Shown here: positions 24,057-34,762 of the stretch, in pieces
How the letters are laid out: each line of letters starts with the position of its first letter
Position numbering within the stretch: the first letter of the stretch is position 1
From: Salvia splendens
Lineage: Eukaryota > Streptophyta > Magnoliopsida > Lamiales > Lamiaceae
Direction: 5' to 3'
DNA: 64,000 bases
NCBI RefSeq assembly: GCF_004379255.2
Contig: NC_056033.1
Location: 41,690,719-41,754,718, forward strand
The notes under the pieces: generated by a model
What the model saw: the letters and a program-made list of their open reading frames with translations, nothing else
Told to the model about the DNA's origin: nothing
Database searches by the model: none
Program-made: the position numbers and the translations under genes

Positions 24057-27000
24057 ATGGCCGAAACGGAGGTTTCAAATGTGGCGTCTAAAATGGTTGC
24101 AATTGAGGAGATATGTGGGTTGGACATGAGCTCTAACCAGGATATACTGAAGCCCGACAGCAACGGTAACAACCACCATAACCAAGCCAATGATCTGGAT
24201 CACTCATATATTTTTGTTACTGGGGCTGATGGCCTCCCTGATGATACTCTCGATGACAAGGGTGTGGCTATTGGGGGTTCTAGTGTTCCGCCTCCACCTG
24301 AGGATTCCCAATATAAAAAAGTTGGTGAATTTTGTGAGGAAGCTCCACACCTGATTGAGGGGGAGAGTGGGGAAGTTAGGCCGAGCAATGGGCACTGTCA
24401 CCTAGTAAATTATATTACCTGCAATCATGAGAGTTCCCATGAGAATGGACAGGGGGTCCAAGTTTCTGTTACTGACTCTGGGGAGTTGAATGCTAATAAA
24501 ATTGAAAGTTCGTTGGAAGCTGAAGTTGAACTTGTGGATTCAGATGGAATAAGTGAGAGCTTGGCAAAAGTTGAGGGGTTCCACGTTTCTGTTGCTGATC
24601 CTCAGGAGGTGCATACTGGGAAACCTGGAAGTGTGGCAGAAGCTACTGTTAAGCAAGTTGAGGATTCAATTTCAAACGGAAAATCTGAAAGCATGCCGGG
24701 AGCTGAGGTAGAGAAGGCTGTTGATCAAAATGGAGGAATTGAGGCCGTGGAAGATGGCGAACAGGAGAATGTTGATGGTGTTAAAATAGCAGAGACCCCT
24801 CCTTGTCTTGTTGAGAATCAGGAAACTCAAGTTGGGGCTTTAGAGTTGGTAGCAGAAGTAGAAGAGAATGGAGAATCACGTAACAATTTTTCGAACATCA
24901 ATGGTTCCCACAGTCCCAATGATGGTGAGAATCAAAGTAACACAAGTGTAACTGAGGCATTGGTACAACAAAGCTCTCAAGACATGGTTGTGGATGAAGA
25001 TAAGCATGATTTGCAAAATGTTTCTATGGAGACTGAGAATGATGCAAAACCGACCTCAGAAGCTGCAGAACATGAAGTTCCTACATCAACTTCGCTGGGT
25101 TTGGATTCAGAACCGTTTTCAGTTTATAATATGGACAAGATCCTTGAGGAGGAGGCGAAGACAGACTTGAGCTCGGATGTACTTGAAAATCAACAGGGTG
25201 ACTCTGGGTTTAGCAACATTGCTCAAGATATGGTGGGAGAAACAGATGATCTAAAACCTGTTGTGAGTAGTACTGATTCTCATGTGCAAACTACTCGTGA
25301 CTTGGTTTTAGAAGAAAACAATGAGGACTTGCCTGTACCTGAAGTTGATAATGGCGCACAATATCATGAAGAATCACAGGAACTCCAGGCTCTATGCAAT
25401 GCTGATTCTCAAATGCTAACCACTTGTGACTTGGTCTTAGATGAAAAAAATGAAGAATCATCTGTATCCGAAGTTGAAAATGTGGCTAAATGTGATGAGA
25501 AATCAGAAGAACCTGTGGTGAGCAGCACTGCTTCTCAAGTGCCAAATAGTCGTGAAATGGTTTTAGAAGGAAAAAATGAATACTCATCTGTATCTGAAGT
25601 CGAAGATGGTATTCAATGTCATGAAGAATCTCAGGAGCAACCTGTGCTGAGTAGTTCTGATTCTCATGATGAAACTACTAGTGACTTGGTTTTAGAAGGA
25701 AAGAAAGAGGACTTGCCTGTATCTGTATCTGAAGTTGAAGATGGTATTCAATGTCATGAAGAATCTCAGGAGCAACCTGTGCTGAGTAGTTCTGATTCTC
25801 ATGATGAAACTACTAGTGACTTGGTTTTAGAAGGAAAGAAAGAGGACTTGCCTGTATCTGTATCTGAAGTTGAAGATGGTATTCAATGTCATGAAGAATC
25901 TCAGGAGCATCCTGTGGTGAGTAGCTCTGATTCTCATGTTGAAACTGCTAGTGACTTGGTTTTAGATGGAAAGGAAGACGACTTGTCTGTATCTGTATCT
26001 GAAGCTGACAGTGGTTCTCAAAATACCAAAGGATCTCAGGAACAACCTGATGTTTCTGGAGTATCTGATGATACTTTGCCATCTGAAACCTCAACTGAGG
26101 TTTCTGTCCAAACTGAATGCTATCCAACAGCAGATGTTCATGGACCTCAAAGTGAATTTGAAGTTTCTGATGTTGCAGAAATTGGAAAATTCTCTTCTCC
26201 TTCAGTTGCTGGTCTAGAATCACAAATCATTGAGCAAGTAGTTCCTGCTCATGACAGTGGGATAAGGTGTACTGTAGAGGAGGCAACCTCAGGATCTGAC
26301 TGTGTGCTTGACATGGTGGGTCCAGAAAAGGAAATAGCTTTCGAAGTTGGTGAGGCGCATTCTGAGTCTACAGTCTCAAGTGGGAAATCAGAAGTTGGAG
26401 ATAGCTCACCAGAAACACTTGATGTGAAATTGGAACCTGATGGTCATGTTCCTGACTTTTCTGCCATTAACAGTGTAGAAATGATTGATGATTTGACTGT
26501 CTCTTGTAGAACCGATAATTCTGATAGTTGTAATGCTCGTGTAGTGGACCTTGAGTTGGATGTAGATGGTGTTGAAGATGTGGCAGATCAGCTGGCAGGT
26601 GCTCCAGAGAACCTGCTGGTGCAAGAGAAAGAGAACACTGAGAATTCTCAGAACGAAGAGACCTCTGTGTCTTCAGCAGGGGTGTCCACTACAAGTACTA
26701 CTGATGTAGAAGACAACAGTATCAAGACTAAAACAAAGCCATTCAACTTTCTGATTAGGACTCCAAGATTTGATGATGAAAGTCTTAGAGAACAAATCAG
26801 ACTTGCAAAGCTACAAGTTGATGAGACGACAAGGCTCAGGGATGCTATTCAACTTCAAATCCAGGAGAAAAGAGTAAGACATATATTTCTCAACTTCCTC
26901 TATTAGTTGATTTCAAGAATTATGCACTTATATTTTTGAGTTCTCCAATTTAGCTGGCCAACACTCAGATTCATGGTATCGATTATGAGTATGCCAAGAG

Positions 27001-29376
27001 TGAAGGCAGGAATAATCGAAAGTTAGTCAGGTCAAAGCGCACAGAAATAGATTCTCTTCAGTCTGTGATTAACAAGGCAAAGAATGCATTATCTATTGAG
27101 GATATTGATAAACAGGTATGCATTCTCCTACCCACAACTTCACATGTTGTATTGTAATCGTAACATTTACTTGTGTGCTTTTGTAATGTCTGAATCGTGT
27201 ACCTTTCACCAGATACATGATATGGAACATATGATACAACATGAGACTCTTCCCTTGAAGGAAGAAAAACAATTTATTCGTGAAATCAAGCAACTGAAGC
27301 AACTTCGTGAACAATTGTCTTCTAACATGGGTAGCCAAGATGAAATCAAGAAGGCTCTTGAGCAGAGAGAGGAGACTGAAGAGCGCTTAAAGGTTTGATG
27401 ATCTCTTTATTTATGCAATAAGTTTAATAAACCGTACTACCTTAGTTATACTCTTCCCCTTTGTTACAAGACTCGAACCTTATCGAAAGATATATGCATA
27501 ATTATCTTGTGCTAGAAGTTCAGTAGAACAGAAAGGTCTTTTGTGTTTTCTGAAGTGGACTGGGGAATGTGCAGATTCTAAGGAAAGAGCTTGATGTTCT
27601 AAAGAGTAGAGTTGTAAAGGCTGAAGCAACTGCTGTGGAAGCTGGCAAAAAATATGATGATGAAAACAGGAAGGTTAAGGAACTCCAAGCTCAGTTTAGG
27701 GCTGCCAATGATGTCCGACAAGAAGCCTATGCTCAGTGGCAGGATTTGAGAAAAGAACTCACCAAAAAGGTAATGGGCATCCCCACTTGTTTAAGTATTT
27801 TATTATGAGAGAATTGCCTGTACATTGTGATTGATTCTGTATTAGTTAGAAAGGCGTATGCATCCATGCACCATAAGCTTTTGAAAATCCTACTTTTTCC
27901 TCTTTGTAGTATTTTGAGAATAAACTCAAACAGTGAAATATAATGAATTCTATGATAATCAAAGTAGTTTTTGGAGTTATCTTAATGCTATGATCAAACT
28001 AGTTGCATAGATTCTCGTTAAACTATGTCAAGGAGAAGTTTGTGTGGATTGAATAGTTTAAATTCTTCTTCTTCTTTTCTTATTTGGTTGAAAATAATGG
28101 TAAAGTGGCCCAGTGTAATTAAATAATTGAAAATGCAGAGCAAATACTTCTTCAAGTACAAGGATGCTGCTGCTGTTGCCAGCAATTATGCATATAGCAG
28201 GGATACAGAAGCACTTTACCTCTTGTGCATGAATCAGGCAAGTTTCGGAATTGAACCCCGAGCAGCAGTCGATGTTTCAAATATGCCTCCTAACTTTCTG
28301 CACACATCTTGATTTTATAGGTTGAAAGTTTTATGGAGCTGTGGAATACGAACCCTGAGTTCCGTAGCGACTATGCCAAGTTCAATGCAAGGAGTAATGT
28401 CCGGAGATTCGGGACTTTGGATTGTCGTTCACTTGGACCTGACGAGGTACCACCTGTCGTACCCAGTTATGCTAACGAGAGAGGTAATAAGAGGTTGGTG
28501 GTCTTAACACCAGTCAAGGTTGATCTAGCGCAACAAGTTCCAACTATGGAGCTAAATCAAAAAATACCTACTGAGAAAATGACTGTAGATAGTAAATCAA
28601 CTAAGAAAGTGACAGAACCCAAGAACCAGAATGTAGTAAACGCGCCTGCTGTCACTGTACAAGAAAACGGGCCAGATACTCATACTGTAAGCCACCTTGC
28701 TGATATGGAGCCGGTCAAATCTAAGGAGGAGATTGAGTTGATAAGGAAAGCGGACGAACTGAGAAGAGAGGAAGACGCAGCAAAGCTGAAAGAGCAACGC
28801 CGCTTGGAGGCACTTGCAAAGGCCAATGAGGCACGCGAAAGGAAGAAGCGGCAAGCAGAGAAGATGCAGCAAAGAGCAGAACTGAAGACACAGAAGGAGG
28901 CAGAACAGAGAGAAAAGGTAAAAAAAAGAAAAAAAAACTAATTTCGTCTACACCCCTCGGTTTCCTTCCACCTTTCTGATTACTTAATCTGTACATGCAT
29001 ACAAATTATGCAGGAGAGAGAGAAGAGACTGAGAAAGAAGGAAAGGAAGAAGGCTGTAGGAACAGACGCTAATGATATCACCAACAACAACTGTGAAACA
29101 GCAGCAAGCTCTGAAAGCGCAGCTGAGAATAGCAAGGACGTAGATGTGAAGGAGACGACTACTGCAACGACCAAAAAGGCTCAAAAGCCTTGGCTGGCTG
29201 CGAAGCACAGCAAGGGAAAATCCATCCCCCCACCTCTTCGAAATAGGAACAAGAAGAAACTGCAGCAGTGGATGTGGGTGGGCATCACAAGCATCATTAT
29301 TTTAGTTCTTTTCTGGCTGGGAAACATGGGTATGTTCTCCAACGTTGCTCTCAAGCGCCGAGCCCCCGTTTACTAA
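24057..29376 (+). CDS. Proton pump-interactor family protein (PPI1/BIP-like), very long acidic N-terminus
   Basis: Family members bind the autoinhibitory C-terminus of plasma-membrane H+-ATPase and sit on ER or plasma membrane through a C-terminal anchor. Seven coding exons: 24057-26873, 26954-27115, 27213-27392, 27575-27769, 28139-28237, 28321-28917 and 29014-29376. Every join keeps frame and gives 1470 residues. Residues 1-890 are acidic, Ser/Glu/Val-rich and disordered, with ~45-residue repeats (about 400-663). The conserved region starts at about 894 (KPFNFLIRTPRFDDE), continues as coiled coil (exons 3-5), then FFKYKDAAAVASNYAYSRD and FMELWNTNPEFRSDYAKFN. A charged KR/E-rich coiled coil follows. 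One membrane segment (WVGITSIIILVLFWLGNMGM, about 1438-1457) lies near the C-terminus. Arabidopsis PPI1 is about 600 residues, so the N-terminus is greatly extended. The ATG at 24057 (MAETEVSN) is chosen because it follows a plausible acceptor. The intron after 28237 has a GC donor (CAG|GCAAGT). Confidence 0.93.
25258..26045 (+). repeat. Tandem repeat of ~135 bp within the pump-interactor coding sequence
   Basis: About six head-to-tail copies of a 45-codon unit with core VEDGIQCHEESQEQPVLSSS. The two middle copies (about 25590-25860) are almost identical in DNA, and the outer ones diverge. The period is divisible by three, so copy number can change without breaking frame. Confidence 0.9.
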
Positions 29377-30738
29377 CTTTCTTTCGCCTCAGCCAAGCCG
29401 GATATAATCACGGGTTTTTCGATACAGATAGAGCCGGATTCACATATTTTCATCCCCTATTCGGATCAACCATCTTTATTTAGCTTATAGTTATGGAATA
29501 TATCTGAGTTTTTATAGTTTATATACAAGACAGGTTGATAGTGAGAGGTTGTCTTGATTTGTATGGTACATAAACATTTTAATGGTGGTGTTGTCTGGAA
29601 ACTGCCACTGGGTATACTATGATACAATTGGTTGTTCACTTTCTCTTCTCAATTCCATTTAAGCACAGTTTCAACTCTATTTTCTACTACTCCGTTAGAT
29701 AGTTGTCTCATTTTGTCATTTCAGGAGGTCCGTCATTTTCAAATTCATATTTTTTGGAAGTCATGCCTGCGAAAATGGGATTCCTAATTGTGGATGAATA
29801 TATAGTTTTAAGATTGAGTTAAACTAGTTTAACCTGTAATAGGCCAGTAATATAAGCTCAAAACTTTATGAGTAGGTTTTTGTAGGTGTTCGTAATTTCG
29901 GCTTTACTTTTGAAAAATTCATAAATTAGTTGATAAATCCTAAATCTTCTGAATTGTATTTACAAACATTCATAAAATAATTGATATTGTCATTGCTAAC
30001 AAAGAATTAATTGATACGTCTCATAAAATAATTGATAAAAGAAAAGATACATCTATTAAATGTTTTTTCACTATTAAAAAGGAATTGGGTTCATTGCTCC
30101 TGCACCAAACGCGCGCACACATATGCATAAATAATTGAAGGAGTTATTAGTATTATTGAAAAAAGTCCATGTGAAGTCACAAAAAAATTATGAGACTTTA
30201 ACCTACACAAGTTATTTCCAATTACAACCAAAATAAGCCTTTTTTTTCTCATGAAAATATTCGTTCAAAATTCATTTGGAATTCATTTATAGTGTGTTTG
30301 ATATAATGAAATTGAATTTTTATGAAATTAGATAAGTTATACTACTCTAATTAAAGTCCAATTCATATTGTAGTAGAATTAAGTAATCAGAATAATTTGT
30401 AGTAGAATTAAGTAATCAGAATAATTTATACAATTCTAATTCTAATTCTAATTCTAATTCTAATTCTAATTCTAATTCTAATTCTAATTCTAATTCTAAT
30501 TCTAATTCTAATTCTAATTCTTTGTTTTTGTTCAAGTGAATTATTTATTTGATTTTTGTGTGTAATGTGTGCATTAAGGTTGTGTGCGCGCTTTGTGTAT
30601 GGGTGAGAGTATGCGGCATGCGGGTGTGCATGAGTGAATGTAATTTATAAATAAATTTTCGTAAGTTTTAACCTTTATTTTGACAATAAAATTCAAATCA
30701 TAAAATTTAAATTTATATATATTTAGTACTCCACTAAA
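29377..30738. other. Intergenic, AT-rich, with the pump-interactor 3' UTR at its start
   Basis: No gene is seen. It contains the hexanucleotide array at 30432-30520. Confidence 0.4.
30432..30520. repeat. Perfect (TTCTAA)n hexanucleotide microsatellite, about 15 copies
   Basis: The unit AATTCT/TTCTAA repeats without interruption for 89 bp. It is not the plant telomere repeat (TTTAGGG). Confidence 0.95.
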
Positions 30739-30741
30739 TAA

Positions 30742-31433
30742 GAGCATCTCCAATGGCTGCGTCAGCGTAGGCACGCCGATTTTTTGCGGACGCCGGTGCT
30801 GACGCCGAACCATTGTAGCCGGCGTCAGCGAAACCGGCGTCAAAATCGGCGTGCCTACGCCGATTCTTGGTATGACGCCGATTCTCACGGCGCCATTGTA
30901 GGCCCCAAATCGGCGTCAGACCGGCGTCAGAATTTTATTTTTTTTTTAATTTTTTCGAAACACTATATATACTCGCTTTAGACGTCGAGTATTCTCTCTA
31001 CCTTAATTTCTGTACAAGATCAACAACGAGAAATGAGTAATGCCGGTGGTGGGGATGCTGATGAGTACGAGCGTATGATGAACGAAGAGCTAGATGCCTA
31101 TACGAACGGTGAGGTTGATCGATGGTTGGAGAGTTAAATTTTTGTATTTTTTTAAAAAATTAATGTACTTTTTTTTATATTATTGTACTTTTTAAATTTT
31201 TAATAGTATTATTCAATTTTCTGTATTTGTCTCGTAAATTAAATTCCGTATGTTGCTACGTCTGTAAATTAAATTATATAATTGTTATTAGTGGTGTGGA
31301 TAGGCTATGTGAGGGCTATTGCATGTCTAGTTGCATGTCCAGATGATGTGGCAGGAGGATTTTAGTGCAGATGATGTGGCAGTGAGAAGGCTATGGGAGG
31401 GCTATTGCATGTCCAGAACCATTGGAGATGCTG
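30742..31433 (+). mobile_element. PIF/Harbinger-like element H3 (internally deleted)
   Basis: The ends GAGCATCTCCAATGGC and, inverted on the right, CAGCATCTCCAATGG are flanked by TAA (30739-30741 and 31434-31436). GC-rich CGGCGTCAG repeats fill the left subterminal region, with CCATTGTAG at 30810 and 30893. The CGAAACACTATATATAC promoter block and the leader match those of H1. At 692 bp it is non-autonomous. Confidence 0.8.
31033..31137 (+). CDS. 34-residue ORF of element H3 (possible truncated transposon protein)
   Basis: It begins ATGAGTAATGCCGGTGG (MSNAGGGDADEYERMMNEEL) and ends at TAA after 34 codons, in the place where H1 has its ORF1 start and with the same TATA/leader upstream. The acidic sequence resembles the start region of the H7 transposase in character (short acidic helix with E-rich run), but I cannot align the two reliably. 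It may be the N-terminal stump of a longer protein lost by internal deletion. Confidence 0.35.
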   Translation: MSNAGGGDADEYERMMNEELDAYTNGEVDRWLES

Positions 31434-31436
31434 TAA

Positions 31437-31841
31437 TGGATTTAGAATTATAATTTAAAATCTAACTTTACATCTTGAATTTTATGGTACCAAATGCACC
31501 CTTAGTAAAACGGATGCTAAAAACATGAAAATGACGATATAAGTAGAAACATTACCAGATTACGACTCAAATCATACTTAATCAAAACAGATAATTCATT
31601 CAAAACCTACAAAATATTTAATTCGAGTTTGATTGTTTCAAACCTTAATTGAGTCTACTTAACTTAGCAATATTCTTCAATAGTAAATCTATAAAACTGA
31701 TTCCAAATTCAACTCAAAGCTTAAAAGAACTCTCCTATTCAAGAAATTAATGTGATTTCTCAAAGCAATATCGCTTGAAAATAACAAGAATTGGAGCGAA
31801 CAAGAAAAAGAGAGGGAACCGAATAGGTAAAAATAAGTGTC
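31437..31841. other. AT-rich spacer between H3 and H4
   Basis: Nothing recognisable is seen. Confidence 0.4.
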
Positions 31842-31844
31842 TGA

Positions 31845-33826
31845 CAGCATCTCCAATGGTAATAGGCCAGTCATGGACCATTCATAGGCTAGCCACAAAC
31901 TCCTCCAGCCACATCATCAGCACTAAAAACTTCTCCTGCCACATCATCAGGACAAGCAATTAGACAAGCAATAGGCTAGCCACAATAAACAAAATTATAA
32001 AAAACAAATAATTAACAATCACACAAAATACAGAATTAAATTTACGACACAGATACGGGAAAATTCAATGATAATAGTAAAATTAAAAAAAAGTACATTA
32101 ATTAAAAAAATTACATTAATTTAAAAAAAAACCCTCTTCCACACACGAGCCCCCGCCTCTGCCTCACTCCTCGTGACCGTCGCCGTCGCCGCCGCTATCC
32201 GGGACCCCCAAATCTACGTCATCTGAGCCCCCCAACTGTGCCGAGGCGGCATCCAAATCGACCTGCATACTCTCGAGCATTGAGTGAAGAAACCTCTTCT
32301 CCACGGGTCAGTTGCCGCCCTTCATTCAGCTAAGATCTTGTGCAGCTGAGCCCGCGTTTGTTGACGCGCGAAGAAGGCGAGCTCGGTTGGCGACTTGCCA
32401 TCAGGGGGATGCCGACTGGACCTCCTGAGCGACCCCCCTCACTACCTGTTGCGCCCGCCTTTGACCAACCGGGCGAGTGCGGCGAGTAAACGATGGAGGG
32501 GACGAGAACTCCTGAACATCCTCGGGGAGGTTGTGGGAACCGTCACTACTGCCGCTGTAATCACCGGCATAGTTCAGTCGCTGCTTCTTCGGCCAGCCAG
32601 CATCGACACCCGCCCGAAACTTCTCGAAGTCCATTAGCACCTCATAGCAGTTCCAGTAGGTGAACTCCTTATAAAGCCCGGGCACGAGGAAGACTTTCTC
32701 CGCTATCCTCCTGCAGTCCTCGTCAGTTTGGCCACTGGTCTGCATGCGGAGGGCGTAAATGTACATGCCTGAAAATCGGGAGACCGCAGCCCTGATTCGG
32801 TCCACCCCTTCTGGCACTCCTCCCCGCTGTGTGGCCTCCCCTCCGGGCAAAATGCCTTGTAGGCTGCTGATATTTTAGCCCACAAGTTGACGATCCTCTG
32901 ATTGTTCGAATGGATGGGATCATCGCAAACACTCACCCAAGCCTTGGACAGCACGACGTTCTCTGCATCCGTCCACTTCCTCCGTGCCGGGCTGTCGTCA
33001 TCAGCCGGCTGCGACGACTCGTCCACCACCCTTTTGCCCTTCCCCTTGCCCTTCTTCTTCTTTGGTGCGTCCCGACCCTGCCCTACTCCCTCCGTTTGAA
33101 CGAGAGTGTCCGCATCCTCGAGATTTATCCCCAACTCCTCTAAGGAGAAAGTCTCACACAAAGTGAACTGCGGGTCGATGTGTGCGAAGAAGCAGTAAAA
33201 AAATCAAGACTAGGGCGATAGACATTGTCCCCCCCGGCGTCCCCTGCATTCCGGGCTGCATCCCCGGCTGCCACCCCAGCATCATCTGCATCCCGGCTGC
33301 CCACCCCGACATCATCTGCATCCCGGGTTGCATCCCCGGTACCCCCTGCCCGCCCTGCATCCCGGCATACTACTCCCGGCTGCCATCCCGGACATCATCT
33401 GTTGCCAAGGGTACATGTTGTAGTACCCGGCCATCTGACCCCATCCACCTCCCACGGGTACCGTGGGAGTTTGAGACCCGCTCGTCACTGGAGTAGACTC
33501 GTTGTTGTTCTCCATTTTGCTTTATTGCTCTTGTACAGAAATTAAGTGAGAGAGAAAACTCGTTAAAACAAGCGGTTCGAATGAAAATGACGTGCAAATC
33601 GCGTATATATAGTGTTTCGAAAATTAAAAAAAAAAGTGCTGGCCGATCGCCCGCCTACAATGGCGGCCAGCCGATCGGCGAGCGCATCGGCCAGTGCTCA
33701 AAAATCGGTGTGCGCTCGCCGAAATTCTTGCTGTTTTTCCGCTCGCCGCCTATAATGGTTCGGCAGGCAGACCGGCCAGCACCGGGAATCGGCTAGCCGG
33801 TCTGCTAGCCTCCATTGGAGATGCTC
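31845..33826 (-). mobile_element. PIF/Harbinger-like element H4, reverse orientation (Myb-like ORF only)
   Basis: The ends CAGCATCTCCAATGG (left) and GAGCATCTCCAATGG (inverted right) are flanked by TGA (31842-31844 and 33827-33829). The GC-rich CGGCGAGCG-type subterminal region lies at the right, with two CTAYAATGG motifs (33655 and 33750). It has the same promoter block as H1 in reverse, and carries a degraded ORF1. It ends about 360 bp before the leader intron of SPL copy A. Confidence 0.8.
32165..33515 (-). pseudogene. Broken Myb/SANT-like ORF1 of element H4
   Basis: It starts at ATG 33515 (MENNNESTPVTSGSQTP, close to the H1 ORF1 start) and continues with Met/Gly/Pro repeats. Several frame changes follow. 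One frame (to 33161) gives CETFSLEELGINLEDADT, a Lys/Gly-rich basic patch and RRKWTDAENVVLSKAWVSV. The next frame gives VPGLYKEFTYWNCYEVLMD. The tail near 32165 is acidic and ends before TGA. At least three frameshifts make it non-functional. By similarity it is the same accessory ORF as in H1 and H2. Confidence 0.65.
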
Positions 33827-34160
33827 TGATAGAGAGGAAAAAAGTTAGTTGGAAGGAAAAAGGAATGGGAAAGAGACAGAGAAAAAAAAGATAGTTGTAA
33901 CTTGTACATGAAATATACAGACAGTTTTTGTGTCCTTTCATTTCGTTTCTCATTTCACATCCTTTGTTTCTTCTCCCTATTTTTCTATCCTTGTGCAGAA
34001 GATCTCTCCTCTGTGTTTCCCAAATTACTCAACTGGATCATGTGAAGCTCAACTCAAATTTGGAATATTTGTTCTTGAGAAGAAGGGGAAGAAGAAATCA
34101 GTTTGAAGGCTGTGAATGTGAAAGGGGGAAAAGGAATCAAATTTTGACCACCCTTTTGCA

Positions 34161-34184
34161 GATGAATTCAGCTGCCCCCTAAAG
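34161..34184 (+). other. Short uORF at the end of the SPL copy A leader exon
   Basis: ATGAATTCAGCTGCCCCCTAA encodes six residues and stops just before the donor AAAG|GTATTT. The same ATGAATT...TAAAG|GT arrangement ends the leader exon of SPL copy B (45577-45599), so the leader exon boundary is conserved even though the peptide is not. Confidence 0.3.
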
Positions 34185-34259
34185 GTATTTTTTTTTTTCT
34201 CTTTTGTTTTTGGGGTTTATTAATTTGAAAGAACTTTGGTTAGGTAATTCATAGTCTTT

Positions 34260-34620
34260 GACCTAATTGGTTGTGTATTAGTGAGAATTGGAAGTTGGGA
34301 GACTGTTGTTTTGTTACTTTGAAGGGATTTGACTTTAGCAAGAAATTTGATTGAGGTTTAGGAAGAAAATGACGGTTTAGCTCCTTAAAGATTGAAATTT
34401 TCCCTGTTTCTTTTAAGTTTATGGTAGTTGTATTGTTCAATTGTAGTTTGTAATGAGAGTTGGAAGTTGGAAGAGTGTTGTTTTGTTACTTTGAAGGGAT
34501 TTGAGTTTAGCAAGAAATTTGATTGAGGTTTAGGCATAAAATGATGGTTTAGTTTCGTAAAGATTTTATTTTTATCTGTTTCTTTTAAGTTTATGGTTGC
34601 TGTATGGTTCAATTGTAGTT
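34260..34620. repeat. Tandem duplication (~172 bp) in the SPL copy A leader intron
   Basis: Two diverged units share TTGGAAGTTGG, GTTTTGTTACTTTGAAGGGA and AGCAAGAAATTTGATTGAGG; the second starts 172 bp after the first. The whole lies between the leader donor (34185) and acceptor (34715). Confidence 0.85.
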
Positions 34621-34762
34621 TGTAATTCATGGAACAAAATCATGCCAGTTTTGAAGAAAGCCACCAATTTTTTTTAAAGAAGACTTGTATTTGTGTTTCC
34701 CAACACTCATTGCAGGTGTTTCTGTAGTTTCTGGGGTTGTGCAAAGTTTGGATCTTTGATAG

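Noticed and set aside
30432..30520. TTCTAA array as an interstitial telomere
   Set aside because: The plant telomere repeat is TTTAGGG; a 6-bp TTCTAA unit is not a known variant.
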